Source of the DNA: Seminavis robusta
Taxonomy: Eukaryota > Bacillariophyta > Bacillariophyceae > Naviculales > Naviculaceae
DNA length: 64,000 nucleotides
NCBI GenBank assembly: GCA_903772945.1
Contig: CAICTM010000061.1
Coordinates: forward strand, 62,001 to 126,000
Direction of reading: 5' to 3'
The position numbers were made by a program, and so were the translations under genes. The notes beneath the pieces are model-generated. The model did not search any database and was not told the origin of the DNA. It saw only the letters and a program-made list of their open reading frames with translations. Below are positions 18,606 through 29,153 of this stretch, one piece after another (within the stretch, counting starts at the first letter, position 1; every line of letters begins with the position of its first letter).

Positions 18606-21600
18606 TTAGATAGTTGCTATTAAAATGGAATTTGCACGGAGACTACACAAACAGGTGGGATACATGCGAGCAGGTTGATGCCAGTAGAACGTATTATTAA
18701 AGAATCTGCAACTAAATATATATATACAAACGCATGATAAAAGGTAGTTTGCACATTGCCACAGCTGACTTTGAGAACAGCAAGTCGGGACGATAGGGCC
18801 GGAGACGTGGGCTATCGAGCATTGCAAGTCGACGCATACTAGTACGGCGACACGGAGTAATTGCTGCAAACGTTGACAAACTACCGGTACGGTACCGGTA
18901 CGGTACCAGGTACAGTGCAGTGCTGAAACCTTTTGGGGGGGAAGAAGACGGCGTGGAAAGTACATGCACATACCAACTGGAAAACAGAAGAGAATGCAGA
19001 GGGACTAAACTCCATCCCTACCTCTAGAAGGCGGCATTGCGGAGCTTTCGTCGGTGTTTGCAGAGGGCGGTGACCAGGTACATACTAGTAGTCTAGTACT
19101 GTAGCACCGTCGTTGCTTGAAATCCTTCTTTTGGGGCCTCTTGGTGTCCATCAGCCAAAGAAGCCTCAGTGCCGCCATGTAGCTATCCTACCCACAGGTA
19201 CCGTCATGATGGGCTCGACTGACTCATCGCTCCGAAGCCCTTTCCAGGACCCCGCCCAACCTCAACCGAGTTGGTTTCACACGTGCCTCTTCTTCTTTGT
19301 CTGTCCGCCGGAGAAGTTTCAGCGCCGCCGTGTATCTACCATCCGGTACCGTTGGCGGTATGATGCATGGACTCAAATCACCCGAAGACCTTTTTAGGAT
19401 ACCCAGCCCGCCCAATGCTAACCTCAACCAAGTTGGTTTCTCACCTTCTGCCTCTTCTTCATGGTTCAAGAATCTAGCCGGTAGGCCTTGTCGCCCCAAG
19501 CTCAACTGGACACTGGAGCTTACAGTGGCACTAGTCTACATACATGTACTAGCTAGCTGGCTGGCCTGGGGTTGGTGGAATGAATCGAATCGAATGATCC
19601 AATCATCGAAACGAACATCTAGATTTTTTCTCCGTACCAGTACCGGTACAGCTGTGAGAGTGGGCACTGAGGGGCTTTAATAAAGCTTCGCATGATTGAA
19701 AGTCAGTAGATTCATTGTGCACTTCTATTCAGCTCCTTCGACATCTCGAGAATCCAGAGCTCGAATGGACAGTTCTCCCCACGCGCGATGTGAGCAAAGT
19801 TTTTGTTCGGCAATCGGATGCCTTGCCTTGGCTGGATCTTGTACTTATCTTGTTTGCTTCAGATTTATTGGGGCATTAGACCTACAAGAGGCGGAGAACC
19901 GTAATCTGGACTGCATTTCCAATTTCCAATCAATCAACAGCATGAAGAATGAACGCAGGTCCATTTGGTGGTTGGCAGGTTGCTGAACACCCACCGGTAG
20001 CTACTACATGTACTGTAGCTGGCTCGGAGCCTGGCTGAACACAAAGAAGCAGCCTTGAAGGATAGCAACTCGATGGTCCAATCCTTGAGCAATGAAAAAC
20101 TACTGGTCACCGGTACATGTACCAGTAACTAGAATCTGGAGGTGAGAAGAAGAAGGCTTGAGGGCTAGCTAGGGCACCTCGCACAACCATCGTGGGGCTT
20201 ATGTACAGGTTTTGTGGGCGTCCATCTGGGACTTCCAACTGGAGGAGCTCTTTTTTTAGCCCAAGCAATGCAGTAGAATAGCTTCATTCCCAACTGCGTA
20301 CTGGTACTATGGTACTCGAGTAAGAGATTTCGATTCGATTGAAGTTCATTCATTCGGAGCCATCAGCTTACCCAGAGGTGAGAACGTGAGAACGCACCTT
20401 CAACATCTATAGCTTTGTTGTAGATGATACCACCTAGCTACTCTCCAGTCAGAGGACGGCAACTGAATGCCATATCAGTGCAGATCCCTCCAGTACCGCC
20501 ATTCTAGCTTTGCAAACTAACGGAAGCGAACACCTTCTGATCAAACCGTTGTTCATCTCCTATTACTAGTACTAGTACCTCCAATCTCCCATGTTGAAAA
20601 CAATTTAGTCTACTAGTCAGTCTAGTTTTGGCAACCAGCTGCCGGTGGTCAACACATCCCGCGCTATGCAGATAGAGAGCACGGTGTGGCAAGTTCTAGC
20701 TAGATAGTGGTGGAAGAATGGCTCCCAGCTTCATGCAGATCTAGACTATCGTCACAAACAGGAATTAGGGTCATCATTGGCCATCCCTGTTTCAATGTCC
20801 CTGTCGGTTGCGAAAAACCAAACGAGAAAAAGGTGCTTAGTGTGTCTCGTGGGTAAAACTACGACAAAGGTGTTTCCTAACCATCCCGCACCCCCTGTAG
20901 CGTCCCATGAACCAATCAAGAACCAACCTGTCGTCCAATGAAACATCCTACGGTGGCTACTGTAAGCTCTGTGGAGCTTGATGGACGAGCTGTTTCTCGC
21001 GACTACTAAAGGGAATTGGGACGGTCATTCGAGAGTTAAGGGTCAGTTATTGGAATCTCACAGTTCATTTACTGTGACATTCCCCTTCCAACGCTTTATG
21101 CCCCCAACCATACAGGTTGACGCCTTGAAATTACCGGCCTCATTCGGCAATCGAGTGTATACCGCTTACGCGAGTGGAAGGAAATAGAAGCGTTCCTTCT
21201 CAAAGTTATATAAGTCGAGCGTTCCACAAGGTCACGAGGTCAAGACCCAAGTCTTTCTCACCTTGTCGAATTCACCTTTGCTGTGGAAGAGCTCGAAACA
21301 AACAAATAAATGCCTCTCTTCGTTCACAATATTTTGTGTGTGCAGCTTCCAAAGCTTGATCCGACTGTTGACCGGTGTTAGCTGCCTGCCATGAAGAAGA
21401 CATCCACCATGAAGCGAGGTGGTAAGTAGAGTAGTAATAGCTAGAGTCCAAGACTTGTGTTGTTGGATCCCAGCGCTGTTGACTGTGAATGGTACCTTAG
21501 TTAGGGTAGCCCCGGTATCTAACGGGTGGTTGGTGGTTGCCTGGTGGCAATGGAGGTAGCAATGGCAATCGGCAACTGAGGCTCACTGCATTGCCGTTGG

Positions 21601-21677
21601 ACCATTGGTGCCTGTTTCGTAAAATCGTTTGTGCTCGCCTCTCCTTATCTTCATTCCTTCATTCTCTAACCATCATC
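18606..21677. other. Three-kilobase gene-free region
   Basis: No ATG-started frame with recognisable features. It contains a tandem palindrome cluster of CGGTACGGTACC type at 18880-18915, a diverged tandem duplication at about 19167-19460, and many CTAGCTAG strings. The last part (21500-21677) is the 5' flank of the zinc-ribbon gene. Confidence 0.4.
19167..19460. repeat. Diverged tandem duplication, unit about 140-150 bp
   Basis: The unit at about 19167-19302 and the one at about 19316-19463 share, in order, CAGYGCCGCC, a TACCGT segment, a GAAG/GAAGAC block, CCCGCCCAA, ACCTCAACC, AGTTGGTTTC and TGCCTCTTCTTC. The minus-strand reading gives two short Leu/Arg-rich units, but no gene is supported. 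Confidence 0.55.
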
Positions 21678-23617
21678 ATGCTTTGCTCCATTCCTGCCAA
21701 TGCTACTCTAGCAGCTGCCCAACAACATGACGACTTTACATATGACATGAGCACTAGTTACCCCCATGAGAAATCACCACCCACCACACCTCAACATTCA
21801 CCAAAGCCACGTGCCTACATGTCAGATACTCGGCGGGGTCTTCCAGTGCTCAAAAAGGCGCCACCGACACCGTATGGTTTGTACCCGTCCATGACAGCAA
21901 CGGCCAAACCCGATGACGAGACCAAATCGACCTTATCGGAGAGTTGTGCATCTTCCTATGACAGGAGTGTCGGGGGCAAATCGAGTACTACTGGTACTAG
22001 GGGTAGCCACCTCAAGCCGTGTCCAGAAATGGTAAGTTCCATTGTAGCTACCTAGCTAGCTAGCAATCTAGGCGCAAACCATCTACCTACCTACATTCTA
22101 TCCGTGCTCACAACCAGTTGCCCTTCATTCCTTCTTTATTATTACAGTTGGACCACAGCTCTAGTACTCGAGGAGGTGGAGGAGAAATGGAGGATGATGT
22201 TTCCGTCTCCGTACGGCATTTGTTTGCCGAAGAAGCTGCCGAGGCATTGACCAATGTTTCCGGGCATTCTTCCACCTATTGGAACGGGGATGCTTCTGCG
22301 ACCAGTAGACGCAGAAGACAAGAGGCATATCACAATATGTCCTATGGGCAGGATCATTCCCGTCGTCCTCGTGACGAGCAGCACCGACCCCACTCGTATC
22401 CACCAGAGAGTCATCATCGTTCCAATTCGACCATCATGAGCCATGATGGCGGGCCGAGAAGACGCCACCAAGATGGAGGCGAGAGCCGACGTCGAGAGCC
22501 CCTGCGTTCCCAGGGGGAAGATAGGCGCCATCGCAGCTTCCAGGAAGAAGCTCCTCCTTATTATGAACGAGGATACCAACCACGCTCGCAACGACGAGGA
22601 CATGCGTTTTCCAAGTCAGAGCCGTACATTCACTATGACTACGAAGCCGATTGTGGTGGTCTTGACAGACATCATCAACCACGAGGCAATGCTTTTCGAC
22701 AGTACAGAGAAGAACAGGCGCTATTACCGGTATATGCACCCATGGACATGTACCAGGATCGTCGTCCTCGCAATCATCCGTATCGTCATTCTGACAATTC
22801 CATGCCGATGATGAGGAGAGAGGAGTCCTCCCTTCCTGGTGCTGATTCTTATCATCACCACCACGGGCGATCGCATCCACGACGTTATTCGGAAAGGACT
22901 TCACTACATTCCAGGTCCTTGTCGTATGACGAGGATCCACAACGACGACCCGGTCGAAGAGAAGTCCGCAGATTCCACTCGGAGCCTGATGCGCTCTTGC
23001 AGGAGCAGTACAGTGGTAGAGACCTGTACGACCGCTGCTACGCGGAGGAAAAGAACACGCCTCCCCGAGATGTGTACGGCTCGAACAGCCCGCAAGGGTC
23101 CCATCACAGCGCGGAACTTCGTGTCGAAAGCACACGAGGACAACAACAATCGAGATCACGAGGATCATCCTTTGACAGCTTGACCAAAGGAGAAACCACC
23201 AAGAAGGGATCACTCAAGCAGGCTCCTCTGGCGGCAGCCACAGGCAAGAAAAAGGCACCACCTCCAGCTCCCGCGCAAAAGCCACAGGACGATACGAGTG
23301 ATGTCTTTTTGGAAGTCGCCCCTGGAGTCAAGGCAAAACTACGGTTGAGCCATGAGACAAAGGATGCCATTGCGGCAAACTTTTACACACCAACTGTCTG
23401 CTGGGGATGCTGTGCGGCCCTCTATTGCATCTCGGATGCAGCCTTTCTCATCTGCCCCAATTGCACTGTCATTAGTCCCTTGGAACAGGAGAGTCTTCCA
23501 GGGTCGAATGGCATTGGCATGGCTTTTACAAAAGATACCTTGCTCAAAGTGCAAGAGGAGCTCCGCAGTGAATCATCATACGCAAAGACGCACGGAAAAG
23601 GAAAGGCCGTCTGCTAA
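21678..23617 (+). CDS. Arg/His-rich protein with C-terminal CxxC...CxxC zinc-ribbon-like domain
   Basis: Two exons, 21678-22031 and 22148-23617, with a 116-bp GT-AG intron in phase 0; 607 residues. The start at 21678 (catcATGctt) is the first ATG in frame. Most of the protein is disordered: Ser/Thr/Pro-rich at first, then dominated by Arg, His, Tyr and Ser with RRxS-like stretches. The C-terminal 110 residues are ordered: FLEVAPGVKAKLRLS, then VCWGCCAALYCISDAAFLIC and CPNCTVISPL. The two cysteine pairs (CWGC and CPNC) could hold a zinc ion. The domain pattern recalls uncharacterised diatom proteins, and no function is known to me. The many Arg-Ser and Arg-Arg motifs would suit RNA binding or phosphorylation; this is inference. 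Confidence 0.7.
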
Positions 23618-23734
23618 CTAAAGCTAGCTAGATAGAAAGATAGAAAGAATGAAACCGGTAGATAATGGGATATAGAAAATGATTACCGACTCGGTCTAAG
23701 AGCCAATATCTATAATCTACTATGGACCTCGTTT

Positions 23735-24260
23735 GCCCAAAAAATGTGGAGTGACTGTCTCTGTGAAGCCCTTGAAAAGTACCGTATGGGCTCACCCAGT
23801 TCAACAACGACAAGCGTCTGTTCGCAAAACCAGGCATAATGGTGGTCGCTTACTTTTGATGATTTGGTGTGCACCTTCCCGGACCCCAAGGAGAACGACA
23901 AATTCTTCAGAACAATGGAAGAGTATGGGTTCAAGCTCGGCATGGATGATACCCTGGAGTCCTTCCTGGGAATCCACTTTGAAAAACTCTCAGATGGAGC
24001 ATTCAAGATGACCCAACCAGGATCGATGGGATGAAGCTTTGCAATCCAAGAGAAGATGACTGATTCGTGGTCTTACTCCAGTATTGTTGGGATGCTGATG
24101 TATCTGTCCACCAACACCAGGCCTGACATTACCTTTGCTGTCAGCCAAGTGGCCCGATTCAACCAGCATGAACCCAAGCAGAGCCATGCCCTGGAGTCCT
24201 TTTGGGAATTCTTCTCGCACCAGATCCAGCTCCCAAAGGGATACCAATCCACACTGCAGT
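23735..24260 (+). mobile_element. Ty1/Copia LTR-retrotransposon fossil, reverse-transcriptase part only
   Basis: A short relic of the end of a Copia polyprotein reverse transcriptase, recognisable from a DDLVCTF-like active-site region and from SYSSIVGMLMYLS and DITFAVSQVARF motifs typical of the Copia RVT_2 domain's end. It is broken (several breaks in about 0.5 kb), lacks gag, integrase and LTRs, and runs directly into the opposite-strand LINE piece at 24262. Probably old. Confidence 0.7.
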
Positions 24261-24261
24261 A

Positions 24262-25060
24262 GCGAGCGCCATGGTGGTCGAAACGGACTAGCAAACTTCC
24301 GGTGCAACTCGTTGACCTGAGCATCTGTTGCCTGTGCTCCATTGGCCTGCTTGAATACAAAAGTAGAGTTTGCAGCTGTTGCAGCGTGGTTGTAGAAATA
24401 CCTAGTGGCGGCTGTGGCGAGGAAGGTGGTAGCAAAACCATCAGAACCATTTGGCTGGCCAAGGAAGTGGACACCTGTGGTGATTTCAGGCTGGACATCT
24501 TTGCCCGATTGGGTGTTGATGTAGCTCATGACTGCCTGGACTGAAGGACTTGTGGAAGAAACACCTGATGTGCCTGTGAGTAGTTTAGTTTTAGAGAAAT
24601 TAAGTTGGATACCCAGGGGTTTACCATGTGATTGAAAGGCCTGGAGGACAGGAATGGTGTCATCAGGGTGGAGGAAGAGTGAGGAGTCATCCACATATTT
24701 GAGAGCCCAACCTTCACTACCATGGCCATCATCTTGAAGTCGGGCATGGGCTGCTCTGTCTTGAAGCAATTCAGTGGCCAGCTTTAGGAGGAGGCAAAGG
24801 TCAAAGACGGATGTAGTAGGTGCAATGGGGCAGCCTTGGGCATGTCCTTCCTGTTGAAGGAAGAATTGAAGCTCAGCGTCATGATCAAAGTCGGAGCATT
24901 TATTGGGTGTGGAGGACAGGGATCCCGGGGATTTGTCCCGGAAATCGTGGGCAGCTGCGTGAGAAACCTCCTTGAGCATTTTTTCGATATCCAATGGGCA
25001 TAAGGGTGCAAGATGGGTCAGGTTTGGAGACAAAGGGATTGCTCTGGGTACGAGCGGCAT
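24262..25060 (-). mobile_element. Non-LTR (LINE-like) reverse-transcriptase fragment
   Basis: The minus strand is open through this stretch and encodes reverse-transcriptase palm motifs: EGHAQGCPIAP (the GxxQGxPxxP block), KYVDDSSLF (catalytic YxDD), and GKPLGIQLNFSKTKLL, followed by LGQPNGSDGF. The order and wording fit non-LTR elements. No endonuclease, gag-like ORF or poly-A/tail was found. The open frame continues below 24262, but there it is only antisense to the Copia relic, so the true boundary is near 24262. A fragment, not a functional element. Confidence 0.7.
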
Positions 25061-25099
25061 CCACCATGAAATTGAGGTCGCTACTACGTACTGTGGCTG

Positions 25100-25860
25100 C
25101 GCGGTGCTGTCCCTCCTTCCTGAACCAGAATCTCCAAACGCGGTGGCTTAATCATCCGTCGCCATAATGAAATCCGCAATGAACTTGGTTCTATTGCATG
25201 TGAATGCTTTGGTTCCTCTAGCGTCCAATTCGAACCACCCCTTCCATCTGTTCCCGCCCCTACTATCCCTCCGGTCACCCAATTTCTACCTTACCTCCCC
25301 TTCCTCCCCCCCCCTCTCAATCCCCCTCCAGCCCCCGAGCTCTTACGTGGTGATCTTTCCATTCGCGCTTGTTTGAACGAGGTACTACAGCTATTATTGA
25401 GTACGTGTCACTGATTTGGACTGTGCCTCTACCGCAACAAAGATCCCGTCAAAGTTTTAACCCAACAAGAACGCGACAAATTTCCAAATATAAAGATGCG
25501 TGGAGTCCAATCGCGCTTCCTTCCACCCTTTGTTGTTTCGTGGATGGCATGCTTGCCCCTCAAGCCAAGACTCTCTTACAACGCCTTGCTTCTGCTACTG
25601 CCTCCAAAACTCAATTTTCCTACTCTCAAATGATGTTTCTTCCTGCAGAACCCGTATCTCAATTGCCCTTGTGAAAGCTACCCATTTATGTCTCCGTGGA
25701 TCCCGCAAAGCCAAACCCTTTGCCCCCCGTAATGGTCCTCAATTTCTTGCCCCTGATCCCACAGAACCTAGTCCTGAATTTCGACTGTTCTTTGCTTAAG
25801 CCTGGCCCCGGCTGGCTTCCGTAGATAATTTCCCTACTCTAAACCCCCCTTATACTTTGA
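25100..25860 (+). mobile_element. 3' portion of another retroelement (family uncertain)
   Basis: The plus strand holds spaced segments resembling the extra C-terminal region found after some algal reverse transcriptases: a GGLIIRRHNEIRNELGS-like stretch near 25135, ERGTTAII near 25377, DGMLAPQAKTLLQRLA near 25543, and ALVKATHLCLRGSRKA near 25665. They are spread over several frames, so the copy is degenerate. It ends just before a 35-bp sequence (25819-25854) that recurs at 38 kb and could be the element's 3' end. Orientation is opposite to the LINE piece next to it. Family assignment is from memory of similar sequences and is tentative. Confidence 0.45.
25819..25854 (+). repeat. Dispersed 35-bp repeat, copy 1
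   Basis: CCGTAGATAATTTCCC followed by TACTCTAAACCCCCCTTATA; the same sequence with one C fewer is at 38017-38051, 12 kb away and in the same orientation. The near identity implies recent dispersal. Confidence 0.75.
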
Positions 25861-26287
25861 ATCTCCACCGTCTATCTTTCTACGGTACCCGTACTGGTGT
25901 ACTGGTACAGCGTTTCTTGCCAAAAATGAAAAGAGACACCGGAAGAGACACCGGGCGGGCTACGCGCATGATCATCGCCACATTTTATTACTGTCTCAGG
26001 GTTTTCGGAAAGACCCATGCCATGCTTTGAATTTTTGAGTTAACCATATTTGTCGACCGTCCATCCTATCATCATCATATGTATCGCTACATCTGTGGTG
26101 CGAAACTCATGAAAAGGATGTAGACACCGCATCATCTCGTTGAAGAAACAAACACTTTCGTTTTACTGGTTTTTCAGAACATTCGTTCATTGCTTGCTTC
26201 CACCCCCTCGACAAACCATTCCCACCGTTGTCTCTCTGTACTTCAGAAACAAAATCTCCTGCCTGTAACAAAAAACAATCTACAACC
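25861..26287. other. Gap upstream of the small membrane protein gene
   Basis: No gene. It contains a GGTACC-type palindrome cluster near 25885-25910 and a short duplication GAAGAGACACCGG at 25932-25955. Confidence 0.4.
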
Positions 26288-26854
26288 ATGGTCCAAAAAG
26301 ATTCAAGAAAGAACTCTACGAGTTTTGCTGCACATGCTGCGCCAATCAGTTTTAGCCTGGGATTTCTTGTGGGGATTGTCATCGCCCAACTGATTGTGGC
26401 ATTGGTGGGAGCCCCCATCGCTACTACGGGCAACTACTGGATGGAATTACTCGCCGTTGGCCTAGTGATGGTTGGTGTGGCTTCCCTCTATTCAGTTCTC
26501 GTCAGAGGATCGGAGATGGACCAGGCAGAGTGCAAAAGAACAACAACAAGTAGGGAGGAATGCGTCAACAACAACAAGAACAAGAATCTCGTTCGAAACG
26601 TGGAACACTACTTTTCGGTGGGAGCCATGCTCGGGATCCCTACTGCGGATGTCGTATCGGCTATGCTTGCAGGGCAAGGATTTAGTTTGTTGCCTTGTCA
26701 CATTGGTCAACTATTGCTCGCCTTGATGGTCTGGTGGTTCAAGCCAATCAACATGGTTCGCAGTGGTGGTGGTTCCGAAAGTACAAAAGCAGAGGACCCA
26801 GAAGAAATCACAGAAGCAGCAACACACACATTGGTAGCGCCTCTCCTGGTTTAA
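26288..26854 (+). CDS. Small multi-pass membrane protein of unknown function
   Basis: 188 residues from the ATG at 26288 (accATGgtc); the longer frame upstream has only a TTG start. Hydrophobic segments are at about residues 20-42 (FSLGFLVGIVIAQLIVALVG), 50-68 (MELLAVGLVMVGVASLYSVL), 118-135 (SVGAMLGIPTADVVSAMLAG) and 138-155 (LLPCHIGQLLLALMVWWF), with a charged loop between the second and third. This predicts three or four transmembrane helices. No family recognised. Confidence 0.6.
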   Translation: MVQKDSRKNSTSFAAHAAPISFSLGFLVGIVIAQLIVALVGAPIATTGNYWMELLAVGLVMVGVASLYSVLVRGSEMDQAECKRTTTSREECVNNNKNKNLVRNVEHYFSVGAMLGIPTADVVSAMLAGQGFSLLPCHIGQLLLALMVWWFKPINMVRSGGGSESTKAEDPEEITEAATHTLVAPLLV

Positions 26855-27336
26855 TCCCCGCACTGTGATCTCGCTGCTCAGCTTGGTCACGAGACCAAAA
26901 ACTTGCTTGACATGAGGTCCCAACTAAGAATGTACACTACCCAAGCCTGTAAATGATGATTACCTCAAAATCAATCCACAGTTTTTCCAAGTCAATTCAC
27001 CCTTGTTGTTGGCAGCTGCAGGTATGCTCTTCCTCTATTACGGTACGTGTCAGCTGCATATGTAACCCGGACACCCGGACTAGCTATAATAACTAGACTC
27101 GCTGCCGAGCGAGTAAGCCACAAACGTTTCATGACTCTATTCACAGTTTCCTAACCTAAATCTAATTCTATTGGCAGCTGCAGGTATGCACTTGTCCTCT
27201 GACTTTGGTTACGTATCAGCTATGTCCCCCGTATGGTACTAGCTAGCTAGACTTGCCGCTGAGCTAGTATGCCACAAACATTTCAGTGGATTGGGATGCA
27301 GCCGACATTCGTCCTTTCATTCGATTCCTATGCTTC
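26855..27336. other. Intergenic region with a tandem duplication
   Basis: Lies between the 3' ends of the membrane-protein gene and the OsmC gene (convergent). Apart from the duplication at 27009-27287 nothing is seen. Confidence 0.5.
27009..27287. repeat. Tandem duplication, period about 162 bp
   Basis: Both units open with TTGGCAGCTGCAGGTATGC (27009 and 27171), pass through ACGT/ATCAGCT and CTAGACT-GC segments, and end with GCCACAAACRTTTCA (to about 27133 and 27287). The middle is diverged. Confidence 0.7.
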
Positions 27337-27876
27337 TTACTCTGCCAAAGAAGAGACTACTACAACTTGTCCTTGTTCCAAGGTACGATGGACGGGACAC
27401 TTGTTGGCAATTTCCAACAGCCTGGTCCGTTCCTTCTCGGTCAACTCGTCGCCTTCTAGTGAGATGATGCGGTCGATGCGATCAAACAGTGGACTCTTGC
27501 TCTTTTCTGTGTCACCACATTCTTCGCAGTCCTTCTTGTGCACCTTGTTGTGACTCAAAACTACCGAGATTCCCGTTAAGGGCAACTGCTTGCGGTCTGC
27601 GTACATGCGCAACGTCATGACAGTGCATGAGCCCAACGCCGAGAGCAACAAATCATACGGCGAAGGTCCTAGATCTTGTCCGCCAACACTGGTAGGTTCA
27701 TCCGCTTGAAGAATATGCTTGTCATTCACTACCGTCTTGGCCAAAAAGGGGGAAGATGCGGCTTCCTCCTGAGACGACACCACCACTTTGGAAGAAACAA
27801 AGCGACACTGCCTCCGAATGAACGTCGGAGCTTGTCGTGCAACAACAACAGGGACTAGACGGAGCATCTTGTGCAT
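27337..27876 (-). CDS. OsmC-like peroxiredoxin family protein
   Basis: 179 residues from the ATG at 27876. Residues 62-90 carry [21 protein letters not shown] with a Cys at 84 ([14 protein letters not shown]), and a second Cys at 160 lies in NKCPVHRTL. These two cysteines and the surrounding motifs are those of the OsmC/Ohr fold, which reduces organic peroxides with a Cys pair; OsmC-like eukaryotic members may act on other thiol substrates. The first 30 residues are basic, hydrophobic and lack acids ([18 protein letters not shown]), fitting a mitochondrial targeting peptide. Intronless. Divergent from the ankyrin gene, with 383 bp between the start codons. Confidence 0.85.
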   Translation of the reverse strand: MHKMLRLVPVVVARQAPTFIRRQCRFVSSKVVVSSQEEAASSPFLAKTVVNDKHILQADEPTSVGGQDLGPSPYDLLLSALGSCTVMTLRMYADRKQLPLTGISVVLSHNKVHKKDCEECGDTEKSKSPLFDRIDRIISLEGDELTEKERTRLLEIANKCPVHRTLEQGQVVVVSSLAE

Positions 27877-28259
27877 ACCGGTAGGTGGCTGGATTGACGA
27901 TCAAAGAGTATCATTCAATACGGATCGTCGACTCGACTCATCGCATCGTGGCCCCTTGCTGTCTTGAGCACAGTGCGCAAAGATCCATCCTCGAAAAGGA
28001 TCCTGTGAACCCCAACCCTGGGTACCGGTACAGAACCTGCGCAGTGAACCCCAACCCTGGGTACCGGTATGGTCATACCGAACCATTCCCGCGAGCAAAA
28101 ATTTTGTTCCACGGTTCGTACAGGTTCTGCTTCCACGCTCCGAAACGCCAAATCGTGGTACTGTTTCTGGGTTGAAGTAAGTCAATCACCACAACACAAG
28201 TGATGCTGCGAACGAAGCCATAGCAAGAACAGCAACAACACCAACAAGAGCAAAACACC
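27877..28259. promoter_or_regulatory. Shared upstream region of a divergent gene pair, with a 39-bp tandem duplication
   Basis: The only DNA between the OsmC and ankyrin start codons. It contains GTGAACCCCAACCCTGGGTA plus CCGGTA twice, at 28005 and 28043, about 39 bp apart. Promoter function is inferred only from position. Confidence 0.5.
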
Positions 28260-29153
28260 ATGACAACCAATTGTACCTCTCATCACACCTTGCCTCTTGT
28301 TATGGCTTCATCAGGGGACCATCTTTTGTGGAGTCAAGAAGATATCTGGGTTGGCAAGATTCTTCCCTATTTGGGGATGGGGCAGTTTGCTTTTGTTGGA
28401 TGCATCAACAAGCACATGAACAAACTTTACCGGGAATATTGCATCTCTGTTGAGGATCCTCCAGTTATCCCAAAAACCCATTATTATGATAGCTTTCGCT
28501 TAGCAACAAGCAATGATACCTTCTTCAGTGCAGCATTCTACAATGTGGCGTGTGCTGAGTACTGGTATGCATCCAAACATGATCTTGCAGGTTTCACAGC
28601 AATTCCCAAGGTTGGGAATCTTGCTGTCATGCAGTGGGTCTACAAGAAGGGCTTTTCATTGTCTAAACATGATTGTTCTTCGGCTGCCAGACATGGACAC
28701 TTGCATGTTTTGCAATGGCTACAGGCAAATGGATGCCCATGTGATTCATACACTTGTGCACAGGCTGCTGAAGGTGGCCATTTAGAAGTTTTGAAATGGA
28801 CCAGAGCCAATGATTGTCCTTGGCGTGATGATACCTGTTTGGGTGCAGCCAAAGGTGGCCATCTGGAAGTCCAAAATGGGCCAGAGCAAATGGATGCCCA
28901 TGGGCCAGAGCCAATGGATGTCCATGGGATGAAGAAACCTTTGCCAGTGCCAAGAGAAATGGCCACTTGGAAGTGGCACGGTGGGCTTTTGACAATGGCT
29001 GCCTTGGTTCTATGGAAGAAGAGGAAACAGCAGCCAACACAGTTGCTTCTGCTAGTTCCGCCCCATCCCGAAAAGGAAGATGCCAGCAACTATTTTAATT
29101 TCTGGCTACCTGTATTTGTCCTGCTGTGCATGGTTCAGGGCCGCGCTGATTAG
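28260..29153 (+). CDS. Ankyrin-repeat protein, C-terminal part shifted out of frame
   Basis: The frame from ATG 28260 encodes 297 residues. The N-terminus (DIWVGKILPYLGMGQFAFVG) is like the F-box-like start of many diatom ankyrin proteins. Repeats follow: HDCSSAARHGHLHVLQWLQA, YTCAQAAEGGHLEVLKWTRA and DTCLGAAKGGHLEV. At about 28868 one base is missing relative to the repeat pattern (GAAGTCCAAAATGG where earlier repeats have GAAGTTTTGAAATGG). Beyond it the ankyrin pattern continues in another frame (NGCPWDEETFASAKRNGHLE) and ends at a TAA near 29097, while the open frame carries on with unrelated residues. A 24-bp tandem duplication (WARANGCP twice) lies just after the break. A recent pseudogene, an allele, or an assembly error are all possible. 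Such proteins usually mediate protein contacts. Confidence 0.7.
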   Translation: MTTNCTSHHTLPLVMASSGDHLLWSQEDIWVGKILPYLGMGQFAFVGCINKHMNKLYREYCISVEDPPVIPKTHYYDSFRLATSNDTFFSAAFYNVACAEYWYASKHDLAGFTAIPKVGNLAVMQWVYKKGFSLSKHDCSSAARHGHLHVLQWLQANGCPCDSYTCAQAAEGGHLEVLKWTRANDCPWRDDTCLGAAKGGHLEVQNGPEQMDAHGPEPMDVHGMKKPLPVPREMATWKWHGGLLTMAALVLWKKRKQQPTQLLLLVPPHPEKEDASNYFNFWLPVFVLLCMVQGRAD

